Of a DNA stretch of 64,000 bases, positions 1 to 9,110 are shown piece by piece. Numbering within the stretch: the stretch's first letter is position 1; every line of letters begins with the position of its first letter. A model generated the notes under the pieces. It had not been told where the DNA came from, searched no databases, and saw nothing but the letters and a program-made list of their open reading frames with translations. The stretch is taken from NCBI GenBank assembly GCA_030159075.1, contig BROG01000453.1:310001-374000 (forward strand), written 5' to 3'. The stretch comes from Atrina japonica. Its lineage: Eukaryota > Mollusca > Bivalvia > Pterioida > Pinnidae. A program made the translations under genes and the position numbers.

Positions 1-2
1 TC

Positions 3-10
3 TATATAAA
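3..10 (+). promoter_or_regulatory. TATA box of the copy-1 micro-gene
   Basis: TATATAAA lies 45 nt before the ATG at 48. The paralogous unit in the right arm has TATATAAG at 11539, 44 nt before its ATG, and the intervening block around 'CTCGGTATYAGTTCATYATC' is also conserved. Conserved motif and spacing in otherwise diverged copies supports a real core promoter. Confidence 0.55.
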
Positions 11-47
11 CCAGACATTTGATTTTACTCGGTATCAGTTCATCATC

Positions 48-331
48 ATGGACAGATTTCAAGAGACACCATCGGAGAGAAAAGTGGCTGTTGTGAGGTC
101 TACTCCCCGTCGCCCAGCATTTTAACTCGTCCGCCGCCGCCACCACCAACACCTTACAGGTCTGGGGTACCACTGCCTAGACCTCCTCCACCCAGAGCTG
201 TGTCATCAGCGCCCCCGTTGCCTGATCTACAGTATACTATGGCTCAGGCAGATTTGAGGCTACTGAGGCTGCGGGAGGCCGATATAAGACGGCTGATCGA
301 GGAAAAAGAACTGCAAGTCAGTCGACTGTAG
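48..331 (+). pseudogene. Proline-rich micro-gene of the foldback element, frameshifted copy
   Basis: An ATG at 48 opens a 25-codon frame that stops with TAA at 123-125. Another frame then stays open to TAG at 329-331. That frame encodes a run of prolines, more proline/arginine-rich sequence, and a charged amphipathic tail with repeated R/E/L residues (roughly 240-330). The layout matches the ORF at 11583-11822: short head, Pro-rich middle, and an R-L-E-E-K-type helix downstream. I do not recognise the family. One frameshift around base 120 would explain the split, so this copy is probably broken, although a small unseen intron is possible. Function is unknown. Confidence 0.4.
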
Positions 332-604
332 CGACTGTTGGACGGGGAATAGGCCTTCACCAACAAGAAAATTTCAACGTCAATTTTAAGGGCCACCCAA
401 CTTACACGAAAAGAAACCTTAACTGAAAGTATGCAGTTTTTTTATGTGTTGTGTTATACTTAGTGGTAAGTCTAACTTATAGTAAGTAAATGTGAACATT
501 CACTAGTTCTTTTACTTGATCGATCGAATTTTATTAGATAGAAATTCAAACTAGTCAATTCTAAAAATAGTAACTTTACAAAACTTGAGAATAAGTTCAG
601 TTAG

Positions 605-668
605 ACCTCTGAGAGCTCATTTGGCATCCGAAGCTCGAAGAGTCAACATCGTCAGAAAAATCCTCTGG
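605..668 (+). other. Repeated exon-like segment ending in a splice donor (copy 1)
   Basis: Translated in one frame the segment reads R-A-H-L-A-S-E-A-R-R-V-N-I-V-R-K and ends at CTCTGG|GTGAGT, a consensus donor with GT at 669-670. Related segments occur three times per arm of the 4109-15081 element (right arm 12512-12600, 12715-12793 and 13560-13631). They keep H-L-x-S-x-x-R-x-V-N-I and, in all but one, the donor. The pattern suggests a real exon, but no acceptor or downstream exon has been established. Confidence 0.4.
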
Positions 669-1164
669 GTGAGTTTTTTTTTATTTTATATACAGAAGTA
701 TAAGAAACAATATAAAATAATTGATACTGTTTTCACTGTCTGAACTTTGATACTTGTTGAAACGATGTAAGTGAACAACTTCATACTTCACAACTTGTGT
801 CACTTTGTCACTTGTGTCACTTTGACCTATGTCCTGGACATTCTATTGATTTATACTTTGGTATCTGAATTTTTTTATACTTTAGACTTCATAACTTTGA
901 ACGTTGCACACGTTGCAAACTTTGAAACATGAGAACGGTACACACTTGATCACTTTGCCAAACTTTGAGAAAGACACACACACACTTGATCACTTTTGCA
1001 AACTTTGAGTACGTTACACACTTCCATGTTCTATGTATCTCTCTCCTGTCGTGAGATTAGTCAGTGTCTGAAAAAAATAGATATCCCATGATTCCACAGC
1101 CAAGATGGCTACCCTCCTTATGCTTCCTGTTTTCGATACCCACCCCACCTTTCTGGTTTAGTAC

Positions 1165-1440
1165 ATACAGTCCATATAGAGAAATCTTCCCTTTTGTTCC
1201 ACCCCTATAGTCTATACAGAGTAATCTCCCCTTTGTTCCACCTATACAGTCTATACAGAGTGATGTTTAATCTATACAGTCAATACACACTGATCTCCCA
1301 TTTGCCCTACTCATACAGTCTATACAGAGTGATCTCCCCTTTTTCCCATCCCTATAGGCTATACAGAGTGATCTCCCTTTGTTCCACCTATAGAGTCTAT
1401 AGGGAGTTATCTCCCTTTGTACATACTCATAAACTATATG
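1165..1440 (+). repeat. CTATACAGAGT-type tandem repeat, about 45-bp units
   Basis: Repeated 'GTCTATACAGAGTGATCTCCC' -like units alternate with TTTGTTCCACC spacers. The same repeat is in the left arm (4740-5040, reverse complement), the right arm (14200-14480) and the central core (9150-10050) of the big foldback element. Short ORFs over it are by-products. Confidence 0.8.
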
Positions 1441-1489
1441 AGACTTAGTACAAGGATAACATGTTCAAGCTTGACTCGAGCTCGGCCTA

Positions 1490-1895
1490 CCGCTTCTCGC
1501 GCTTGCGCACTTTATACAAGATCGTTAACCACTCCGACTGTGGCGACACCTACTGCTGGTGTCACAAACCTGGAAAAACCCAAAGTTTCGGTTCTAAAAA
1601 TAGATTCACTCTCAGCTAAAAACTGGAAAAACCCAACTTCTCTCTCTAGCCGTTGACCACTCGTGAACTCACGTGACCTCTGGTGACCCCGACCTCTTGT
1701 AACGAAGATTCTCATTGGCTCATTATCCAAGATGGCCGCCCCAAACCTTTCACTTCCGGTCATAGACACGCCTCCAATCTCAACGATTGGCTCTTTCTCC
1801 TTATTGCCATGACAACATGACCTCATTTTCCGGTATGACACACTTCCGGTATGATCTCACTTCCTGTATGACGCACTTCCGGTTATGACGTCACA
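1490..1895. promoter_or_regulatory. Housekeeping-type motif cluster, copy 1 (ETS/YY1/CCAAT/CRE)
   Basis: The stretch contains a degenerate NRF1-like GCGC-tTGCGCAC (about 1498-1510), CAAGATGGCCGCC (YY1-like, about 1728-1740), repeated ACTTCCGG (ETS-like, about 1752, 1845 and 1876), inverted CCAAT (about 1785), and TGACGTCA just before the terminal hairpin. The cluster is shared with both arm tips of the neighbouring element. Motif matching is by eye. Function as a promoter or enhancer is inferred from motif density. Confidence 0.45.
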
Positions 1896-1951
1896 GGCGG
1901 CTCCATAGCGTGGTATTTGAATTGACCAATCAGCACGCTATGGAGCTGCCT
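1895..1951. repeat. Terminal hairpin of copy 1
   Basis: Bases 1895-1912 pair with 1934-1951 (18 bp, one mismatch) around a 21-nt loop. At the tips of the 4109-15081 element the same position forms a longer stem with different middle bases, so the stem is kept while the sequence changes. Confidence 0.7.
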
Positions 1952-2132
1952 ATAAGTTATAACTACTTACAGGGAAAATTTCTCTTCAACACTGGCATCT
2001 GGTGTTGAGTTTTTCTTCTTTAATATGGGGTAAAAGTATACATTCTTCTTCATTACCGCTTTTCGAAAATAATTTATCGACAATAAGGAACATTTTTTAC
2101 AACAAAGTATATTTTTCCTTGAAGTCAGCATT

Positions 2133-2453
2133 CTATTCCTCCTCTGATTCACTCTCTTCCTCCGATTCGCTGTCAGTTTTAATATTCAAATCAGAAGCAC
2201 TCATAACTGGGAACGAATGTGAATGCCTTATCTTTTTAACGATGTTTGCTTGAGCAAGTTTAACTTGGATAGACTCGTTGGTAGAACAAACGAAAACGCT
2301 ATCAATTTTTAAACCTCCACTGACTTGGCACTTTTCTTTCATATAATATTCCATATTGATATTGACGAGAATATTCTTCACTTTCTTTTTCGCATCATTC
2401 TTCGTTGGTTTTCTTGTAAATTTAGAAATTATCTTCGTTTTTTCCATGAGCAC
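2133..2453 (-). CDS. Virus-like protein fragment with acidic tail, unnamed
   Basis: A 106-codon minus-strand frame has a lysine-rich N-terminal part and a hydrophobic/beta-like middle, and ends in a Ser/Glu run (DSESEEE-type) that stops at 2133. It overlaps the 3' end of the upstream frame (2429-2863) by 25 nt in another reading frame. The two could be separate overlapping genes or one gene broken by a frameshift. AT-rich flanks, tight spacing and strong acidic tail recall genes of large DNA viruses or virus-derived elements. I cannot assign a family, and there is no intact neighbouring virus gene to confirm it. I do not join the frames. Confidence 0.4.
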   Translation of the reverse strand: MLMEKTKIISKFTRKPTKNDAKKKVKNILVNINMEYYMKEKCQVSGGLKIDSVFVCSTNESIQVKLAQANIVKKIRHSHSFPVMSASDLNIKTDSESEEESESEEE

Positions 2454-2863
2454 CTTCGCAGAGATTGATGGAGAAGCATTCGATTTACTATACTAAAAAT
2501 ATTAAGATTTTCTAGATAGAGTGGTATCTTCCTCACTCCTCCTTGTTCCAATTCAGGAGCAAGTTTACCCATTTCCGTTCGAATGAATTGGGTAATTTTC
2601 TCAATCATCTCAATATTTTTTTCTTCTTCGTCACTCTTAACCTTACTCTCCTCAAAACATATGAATGACATACTATAATTGTTCAACTGGTTTATGGTTG
2701 AATATCGATTTGGAAAAACACCGAGCGAAAATAATTTAGGAGTTTGTACGAAAAAAGGATTCCCACCATATAAAATATTTATCATATGATAGGAGTGACG
2801 TTTGGTTATTGTTTTAAGTTGTCCATTACTTTCATCAAAATTATTGATTGTTACATAGGCCAT
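2429..2863 (-). CDS. Virus-like protein N-terminal fragment, unnamed
   Basis: A 144-codon frame starts MAYVTINNF at 2863 and contains G-G-N-P-F-F-V-Q-T-P (about residues 34-43), then Y-S-M-S-F-I-C-F-E and a charged helix. The order 'hydrophobic strand, VQTP, SxSF, acidic helix' gives me the impression of a small single-strand-DNA-binding-like family of large DNA viruses. That is recollection of a pattern, not a search result. The start codon follows an A-rich 60-nt spacer after the next gene upstream, a compact viral style of spacing. It probably represents an endogenised and decayed viral or virus-like fragment. Its position outside the CATACA-flanked element shows it was not carried inside that copy. 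Confidence 0.45.
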   Translation of the reverse strand: MAYVTINNFDESNGQLKTITKRHSYHMINILYGGNPFFVQTPKLFSLGVFPNRYSTINQLNNYSMSFICFEESKVKSDEEEKNIEMIEKITQFIRTEMGKLAPELEQGGVRKIPLYLENLNIFSIVNRMLLHQSLRRCSWKKRR

Positions 2864-2919
2864 TTTTGTTTTTATTTTTAGATATAATTTTTCTTAAGTC
2901 ATTTCAAAATAAAATTCTA

Positions 2920-3713
2920 TTTTCTGATATTTTTTATCCATGTAGCAAAATTCTTATCAATTGAAAGTGTACCAATCATCCTCAAACTTCTATAAAATTT
3001 TAATACTCCATCGTCCGTACAACTTTTTAAATCATTTTTAGCGTGTTCTAATAACAACCAAATTCTTTAAATGCAAAAGTAAATATTATTCTCCCTATTG
3101 TTATCAAAATAATCCAAATAAAAGTCGAGAATAGTGGAAACCGTATATTTAGAAACAATGGGTGACATTACATCTAATAATTCATCAACATGAACAGTAT
3201 CCAAATAGAAGCGTAGCAACTCTTCTTTAAAAATCCTTTTTCTCTATATTTCATGTAAAAATCGCTAGTATATCAGCATATAGACATTCCGCATCTTCAT
3301 TGGGGTCATCATCAACAATTTTAGTAATTCTTATAAGACGCTCCAATGTCTACTTATATGAATGATCATTACCTTTGTAGACCTCTTGCCAGTCGATTTT
3401 GAATATAGCCTTTGTCTGTGACAATATCTCCACTTCTACCCAATCTACATTTTTATCCCAGTGAACTGAATCATAACGGGAATGATGTTTTTGTTCGTTG
3501 ATTACTTCCCAAGACTTTCGACGTTTTATAGAGGTCATCCAATCTTTATCTTCTTCTCGGGTATTTGAGATTGCTCCACGCGTCTTTATTATGAAGATCT
3601 AATTCTTTAAGTTTTGAAACAGGTAACACCGAAAAAAAATCTCTAATTTCAGTTCGTGTGGAAGAAAAATTCCAATTTTCAATCAGAGGTTCGTTAGTTT
3701 GTGAAGTAGCCAT
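2920..3713 (-). pseudogene. Second virus-like gene, broken by stops and frameshifts
   Basis: A minus-strand ATG at 3713 opens a frame of about 43 codons. Reading then shifts into the 3350-3538 frame (62 codons, W-rich: K-S-W-E-V, V-H-W-D, V-D-W-V-E-V, I-D-W-Q), which stops near 3350. Further open pieces in other frames continue to about 2920, interrupted by a stop near 3070. The pieces read in consistent order, so this is one decayed gene of roughly 260 codons directly upstream of the 2863 start. I recognise no domain. Breaks are described only, not repaired. Confidence 0.4.
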
Positions 3714-4102
3714 CTTTTAAAAAGTATTTATTCTTATTTTAATATTTGGTATCAAAATTTTTATCGATTAAATCAACCACATGGTGGCGAAGAGCGGCTC
3801 TCGGGGGGAAATTGGATTTAAGCATTTTATGGATGCTTTATGCGGGAAAAATTTAATTTAAGTGGAGGGGCGTTTTTTTAAGCCCTTTTATGGAAAAAAT
3901 TAATTTAAGCATTTTGTGGAGGGGCGTTTTTTACCTCCTTTATGATGGAAAATGATCCTGTTTTGGAACGGTTATTGTGTGTAGAGACCTTGAGTTGACC
4001 TTTCGGGACCTTGTCCCAGAACGGTTATTACGTGTAGAGGCCAGTAGAACGATCATGGCGGAAAAGCTTTATGTTCCGGAACACTTATTATACTAAACGC
4101 AG
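3714..4102. other. Non-coding spacer with short GGGGCGTTTTTTA repeats
   Basis: There is no gene here. Two near-copies of 'GGAGGGGCGTTTTTTA' (about 3863 and 3921) with TTTAAGCATTTTRTGGA flanks, and two copies of 'AACGGTTATTRYGTGTAGAG' (about 3968 and 4021), make up the stretch. It may belong with the decayed genes at 2133-3713. Confidence 0.5.
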
Positions 4103-4108
4103 CATACA
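4103..4108. repeat. Left target-site duplication CATACA
   Basis: It directly abuts the element's first base and is identical to 15082-15087. Confidence 0.75.
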
Positions 4109-4117
4109 AGTAGTTAT

Positions 4118-4240
4118 AGGCAGCTCCATGGTGCGCCATTTGAATTTTGCCGCTAGGGGGCGCTTTTTAACGGTTTTTGATGACGTCATCAGAATACTGG
4201 CTTCTGATTGGTCAATTCAAATGCGCGCCATGGAGCCGCC
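4118..4240. repeat. Left-tip hairpin (about 28-bp stem)
   Basis: AGGCAGCTCCATGGTGCGCC...TTGAATT pairs with AATTCAAATGCGCGCCATGGAGCCGCCT some 80 bases later, with few mismatches. The loop contains the CTCF-like motif and one TGACGTCA. Confidence 0.7.
4150..4163 (+). promoter_or_regulatory. CTCF-like motif, left tip
   Basis: CCGCTAGGGGGCGC is close to the well known metazoan CTCF core (CCnnnAGGGGGCGC). Binding in this organism is not shown. Confidence 0.4.
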
Positions 4241-4700
4241 TGTGACGTCATAACCGGAAGTGCGTCATACCGGAAGTGAGGTCATACCGGAAGTGAGGTC
4301 ATACCGGAAGTGAGGTCATGTTGTCATGGCAATAAGGAGAAAGAGCCAATCGTTGAGTTTGGAGGCGTGTCTATGACCGGAAGTGGAAGGTTGTGGGGGC
4401 GGCCATCTTGGTTAAGGAGCCAATGAGAGCCTTCGTTACAAGAGGTCGGGGTCACGAGAGGTCACGAGAGTTCGCGAGAAGTCAACGGGAAGAGAGAGAA
4501 GTTGGTTTTTTCCAGTTTTGAGCTGAGAGTGAATCTATTTTTAGAACCGAAACTTTGGGTTTTTCCAGTTTTGAGCTGAGAGTGTGAATCTATTTTTAGA
4601 ACCGAAACTTTGGGTTTTTCCAGGTTTGTGAAACCAGTAGTTGGTGGCGCCACCGTCGTTGAGAGTTGTGTATCATCAAGTGCGCATGCGCGAGAAGCGG
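4181..4700. promoter_or_regulatory. Left-tip motif cluster: CRE, ETS array, CCAAT, YY1, NRF1
   Basis: TGACGTCA at 4181-4188 and 4243-4250; CCGGAAGTG about every 17 bp four times (4254-4312) and again near 4378; CCAAT-like at about 4346; GGCGGCCATCTTGG (YY1-like) at about 4399; TGCGCATGCGCG (NRF1-like) at about 4681; and TCGCGAGA-like sequence at about 4470. These are the motifs of CpG-rich housekeeping promoters. Matches are by eye. Confidence 0.45.
4500..4640 (-). repeat. Duplicated GGTTCTAAAAATAGATTCACTC block, left arm
   Basis: A unit of about 58 bp (ACTGGAAAAACCCAAAGTTTCGGTTCTAAAAATAG-type on the minus strand) occurs twice here, twice at 14605-14725, one to two times at 1575-1645, and in diverged form at about 6275-6315 and 12940-12975. 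Its recurrence shows that each arm is built from two diverged modules. Confidence 0.65.
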
Positions 4701-5159
4701 TAGGCTGAGCTCGACTCAAGCTTGTACTAAGACTTGTAGAGTATGTACAAAGGGAGATTACTCTGTATAGACTCTATAGGTGAAACAAAGGGAGATTACT
4801 CTGTGTATAGACTCTATAGGTGACACATCACTCTGTATAGCCTATGTAGGTGAAACAAAGGGAGATTACTCTGTATAGACTTTATAGGTGAAACAAAGGG
4901 AGATTACTCTGTATAGACTTTAGAGATGGGGCAAAGGGAGATCACTCTGTATAGACTGTATAGATGAAACAAAGGGTGATTACTCTGTATAGACTATAGG
5001 GGTGGAACAAAAGGGGTGATGACTCTTTATGGGCTGTATGCATTAAACCGGAGGGGTGGGTGGGTAGCGAAACAGGAAGGGTAGCCATCTTTGGTATGGA
5101 ATCATGGGATATCTAGTTTTTCAGGGACTGACTAATCTCACGGCAGGAGTGAGAACCAT

Positions 5160-5475
5160 AGAACATGAAAGTGTGTAACGTACTCAAAGTTTGTCAAAAT
5201 GATCAAGTGTGTACCGTTCTCATGTTTCAAAGTTTGTCAAAGTGATCAAGTGTGTGTGTTGTTCTCAAAGTTTGTCAAAGTGATCAAGTGTACCGTTCTC
5301 ATGTTTCAAAGTTTGTCAAAGTGATCAAGTGTTTGTGTGTCGTTCTCAAAGTTTGCAACGTGTGTACCGTTCTCAAAGTTTGCAATGTGTGCAACGTTAT
5401 GAAGTCTCAAAGCGACAGACACAAGAAGCACAAGTGACACAAGTGAGACAAGTGACAAAGTGACACAAGTAGTAA
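5160..5475 (-). repeat. TTTGAGAACG/ACTTGATCACTTTG tandem repeats, left arm
   Basis: About 35-45-bp units of 'GTTCTCAAAGTTTGTCAAAGTGATCAAGTGT' type, followed by CAAGTGACA repeats. Mirrored at 13740-14060, with shorter versions at 780-1015, 8985-9110 and 10058-10180. Confidence 0.75.
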
Positions 5476-6046
5476 AGTGTAAAGTATGAAGTTGTTCACT
5501 TACGTCGTTTCAACAAGTATCAAAGTTCAGATAGTGAAAATAGTATCTGTATTATTTTATATTATTTCTTGTACTACTGTATATAAAATAAAAAATTAAA
5601 CACTCACCCAGAGAGAGTTTTTCTGACGATGTTGACTCTTCGAGCTTCGGCTGCCAAATGAGCTCTCAGTAGTCTAACTGAACTTATTCTCAAGTTTTTA
5701 ATGTTACTATTTTTAGAATTGCCTCGTTTTAAATTTTTCTCTGATAAAATTTGATGAATCAAGTAAGAAGAAATAGTGAATGTTCACATTTACTTACTAT
5801 GGATTAGACTTACCACTACAGTATAACACAACACATACAAAAAAAAAACTGCATACTTTCAGTTAAGGTTTCTTTTCGAATAAGATGAATGGCCCTTAAA
5901 AGGGCCGTTGGTTTTTGGGTTAATAAACCTGTGCTTTACAGACACCGACAAAACACCATCTTCAGCCTTCTGGCCTCAGCTCTTTTGCTCAGCTACACGT
6001 AGTGACGTACCATCTTAATAATCCAGCCTTCTGTTGATCATAGAAC

Positions 6047-6235
6047 TCACACTCCTGGGACGCCATCTTTAGTTTCTTTAGGGTGTACTAGGGTTTCAGC
6101 CTCCAGGAAAATACTACTACGTTCATCACATTTGTTAAATTTTGTGTCTTCTGAAACGAATTGCGGTGAAAAAACAGACGCGCACAGCTTTTTATATGAC
6201 CAGTACAGCGCACGCGACGTTCTCCGTCTCATCAA
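6047..6235 (-). CDS. 62-codon ORF of the left arm, unrecognised
   Basis: The arginine-rich start (M-M-R-R-R-T-S-R-A-L) is followed by an S-Y-K-K-L-C segment and an acidic half. Its mirror in the right arm (from about 13013) is shifted early because a T run is four instead of six long. Only one arm therefore keeps the frame, so coding is doubtful. In the right arm a second short frame, starting MASQECEFYD at 13173 and ending at 13250, follows in a good start context. No known family. Confidence 0.2.
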   Translation of the reverse strand: MMRRRTSRALYWSYKKLCASVFSPQFVSEDTKFNKCDERSSIFLEAETLVHPKETKDGVPGV

Positions 6236-7429
6236 CTTTGGCCTCTCTGATGATTGGCTATAGAGAACTGAGTGAATCTTGTTTTAGAACCGAAAGTTTA
6301 GGTTTTTAGGGTATTCCCCTGATGGCATGATTCAGCTAAATAAACGTTGTTTGAACTCTTATGTTTTTACTTAGATCTTGAAATTTACTGTCTGTACATG
6401 TTTCATAAGGTAAAAACTAGACCTATGTAATAAAAATTCAAACACTCACCCATGCTGGCAGTGGTTTTCTATTAATTGTAATGATGTTGACACCTCGAGC
6501 TTTGGACCTCAAATGAGCACCCAGAGGCCTAATTGAGACTATTCTAGTTTTGTTTTCTAGTCATATGACTTACTTTTTACTTCTGAGGTATTTTTATATT
6601 TTAGTGCAAGGACAATTATCTAGACCCTATCTAATAAAAAATAAAACACTCATTCATGCTGCCTGCTGGTAGTGGTTTTCTTATCATTATGATGTTAACA
6701 CCTCGAGGTTCAGATCTCAAATGAGTTTTCACGGGCTTAACTGGACCTCGCTCTAGTCACATGACTTACTATATTTAGACTTTAATCAAGTGAATACTTC
6801 AGTCATAACAAAAGCACAAATGAAATAAAACGTTTAATGTTGAACGAATATACACTGATACAGTAGCGAGTAGCATCCTAACGATTGTCATTCTATTTTA
6901 CCTAAGTAAACACATCCGAGTCGTTCGATGTCGAATGACAGTTTATTAAGTACACTATTCTGTGTATTGGTGTATTGAAAATGCATCAAAAGTATGCGTT
7001 TTTATCTTTACAAGATCAAAATCTTACCGTGACTGGCATTACAAAATGGCGAGACCTACCATCCTGCAAGACAAGTACAGTCAGCTGACGTCACACTAGT
7101 GCCATCAGCTGACATGTCTAAGCGGATTTCAACTCTAAATTGTTTCAGGCTTATGATCTAAATGAAGTTCGCACACTAAGTAGTGTTTAGTCGCTACAAT
7201 ATTTTAAACTTGCCGCTATAGAATAACACAACATACATAAAAACCTGCAGACTTTTAGCTAAGGTTTCTTTTCTAATAAAATGGGTGACCCTTAAAGGGA
7301 CCGTTTGATTGCTCCGAAAAGCTGAATAAGGGAGACTCTAGTATTTTGTCGAATAGACGTCGCCAACGGCGAACTTCTCATTCTTTCTCCATCATCAGTC
7401 GATTTATCTCTGCCTTGTGTTGTCAAAGA

Positions 7430-7660
7430 TTGACTAATGCTTCCTGAGCTAGTATGTATTGTACAGGTGTTAAAAGTGGAGGCTTAGGTCTAGTTGGTCC
7501 CCTGTTGTTGTGTAGTAGGTGAAGATGGTCTAGTAGGTAATGATGGGGTCCTACCAGAATTGATCGGGCTGCGTGGCCCTACTACAATACGTGTCCTCCG
7601 TGTAAGAATGATTCGCATGTTTCTGTCTTCAGGTTGCATTTCCATGTCGGATGAGTTTAC
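7430..7660 (-). pseudogene. Micro-gene, left-arm copy, frameshifted
   Basis: Mirror of 11583-11822, but one extra A just after the start (minus-strand GGTAAACTC against GGTAACTC) ends the frame after 11 codons. The TATA-like TATATAAG mirror is kept near 7700-7710. Confidence 0.4.
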
Positions 7661-7960
7661 CCATGATAATGAACTAATACCGAGATTCAGACAGTACTAG
7701 CTTATATAGAGTTTATGACTTACGCTGTGTACTCTGCGTTTTCTTGTGATGTGAGCCCCAGATACCAAACATGTCACATAATCCCTGAATGGCATCTTTC
7801 TACTCTCTCTTATCCTTTTTTCTCTCTCCATTTCCCCAATCTCTCTCTCTCTGTCTCTCTCACGTTTCCCACATTTCTTCTCTTTCACTCCTGTTCTGAT
7901 TCTTTATATTATTTGTCTTTGATTTTACACATAAACAAGAAGAAGAAGAAATAAAGAATG

Positions 7961-7962
<2 letters not shown>

Positions 7963-8024
<62 letters not shown>
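7963..8024. repeat. (TA)31 microsatellite, left arm
   Basis: A pure TA run of 62 bp; the mirror copy has 74 bp. Confidence 0.95.
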
Positions 8025-8026
<2 letters not shown>

Positions 8027-8201
8027 GGTAAGAAATGTGGGAAATCAGATCAACATCGACGAATGGCCCAGTTGTTGAAAATGGAAACAAGAAAGAGACA
8101 AAGTCGGTGGACCTAAGACTGATTATAGTAACAGCAGTTCTGTAGTCTCCTTATCAGCATCCTATTAAAAAGACGTATTCCCTTTATAATCTCTGTATGC
8201 C

Positions 8202-8393
8202 TTACTTAATATCTTTGTATATTCTGCCAGTCTCATAAAGTTGCGTTATACACTTTTGTTTTATACCTTCTAATAAGTCGTATAATTTTTTATCCTCTTT
8301 GTCACCGTATCTGTGTAGATACATACTAGATACTGTATGTTTACACCTTAATAACCAACTTACAATACACAAACACAAGGTCAGTTTCATCAA
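8202..8393 (-). CDS. Possible small secreted peptide of the element, left-arm copy
   Basis: The 63-residue frame begins M-M-K-L-T-L-C-L-C-I-V-S-W-L-L, a hydrophobic start that could be a signal peptide. A charged, Cys-poor remainder follows, with Y-L-H-R-Y-G-D-K-E-D and repeated K/D/E. The right-arm mirror (ATG at 10822) is frameshifted by an extra GT near 10842. A diverged tandem paralogue is open in the right arm (10382-10477, sharing T-L-C-L-C-I, W-L-L-R-C and M-Y-L-H-R-Y) but shifted by an extra TA in the left arm. Reciprocal survival of one frame per arm is suggestive, but lengths are short and there is no family match. Confidence 0.25.
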   Translation of the reverse strand: MMKLTLCLCIVSWLLRCKHTVSSMYLHRYGDKEDKKLYDLLEGIKQKCITQLYETGRIYKDIK

Positions 8394-9110
8394 GTCTAAT
8401 ACCCCACTAAAGAGAGCTTTTGAAATAGTCTGCAGAGAATAAGTGTTGCCCTACTGTTACTTTGTATAATACATAAGAATGAAGTAAAACACGTATAACT
8501 TTGCACTCATAACTCTGAAATAGTCAAAACAGTACGTTTTACTTTACTGATACGTATGAGATTACCTATATGGCATTAGACGCACTCCCTTTGTACCCTT
8601 ACTTTCTGCATCCTTACTTATACTCTCTGTATCCCGCCCTTCTCATAGAGTTGAGTTATACACTTCTGTTTTATACTTTCTTATAAGTCGTATAATTTTA
8701 TTCCTCTGTGTCACTGTATCTGTGTAGATACATAGTAGATACTCTATATATATACACCTTAATAACCAACATGCAATACACAAGCACAAGGTCATTTTTC
8801 CTCAAGTCTAATATCCCACTAAAGAGAACGTTTGATATAGTCTGCATTGAATGATGTTTAGCAGGGATCTCATATAAGGTATCCTAGACTACTGTCACAC
8901 TGAAAGGAATGACTTCTATAACCTATCGAACCTATTGAACTTTGAAACTTTGTAAGCTAGAACATTGAACATTTCCATACTTCACAACTTTGTCACTTTG
9001 TCTCATGTGCCCCTTTGTCATTTGTGTCACTTGTGTCACTTTGAGACTTCATAACTTAGAACGTTGCAATCTTTGAGAACGACACAAACACTTGATCACT
9101 TTTGCAAACT

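Larger units (their letters stand above)
1..1967 (+). mobile_element. Right end of a second, diverged copy of the giant-TIR foldback element (truncated by window start)
   Basis: The segment runs in the same order and orientation as the outer part of the right arm of the 4109-15081 element: TATA/short ORF, 'GAAAAGAAACCTTAACTGAAAGT' block at about 406-430, exon-like block (605-668), TTTG/CACT-rich tract (720-1010), 45-bp CTATAC-rich repeats (1165-1440), GC-rich motif cluster and a terminal hairpin. It ends in ATAACTACT, the same last nine bases as the other element. It is clearly diverged, with only one module where the other arm has two. The other end lies outside the window, so a target duplication cannot be tested; the bases after the end are TACAGG. 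Confidence 0.75.
4109..9110 (-). repeat. Left inverted arm
   Basis: Reverse complement of 10058-15081 along its length (position sum drifts only from 19190 at the outer end to about 19168 at the inner end). Contents from the outside in: hairpin tip with CTCF/CRE/ETS motifs, CTATAC repeat (4740-5040), TTTG/CAAGTG repeat (5160-5475), exon-like segments (about 5600-5670, 6440-6525 and 6640-6730), palindromic GGGCC blocks (about 5900 and 7280), micro-gene (about 7430-7660), TA tract, and a duplicated 380-bp block (8160-8480 and 8530-8870). Confidence 0.85.

Noticed and set aside
1512..1841. 109-codon minus-strand ORF
   Set aside because: It runs across the promoter-like cluster and repeated blocks; the frame is not kept in the corresponding arm copies.
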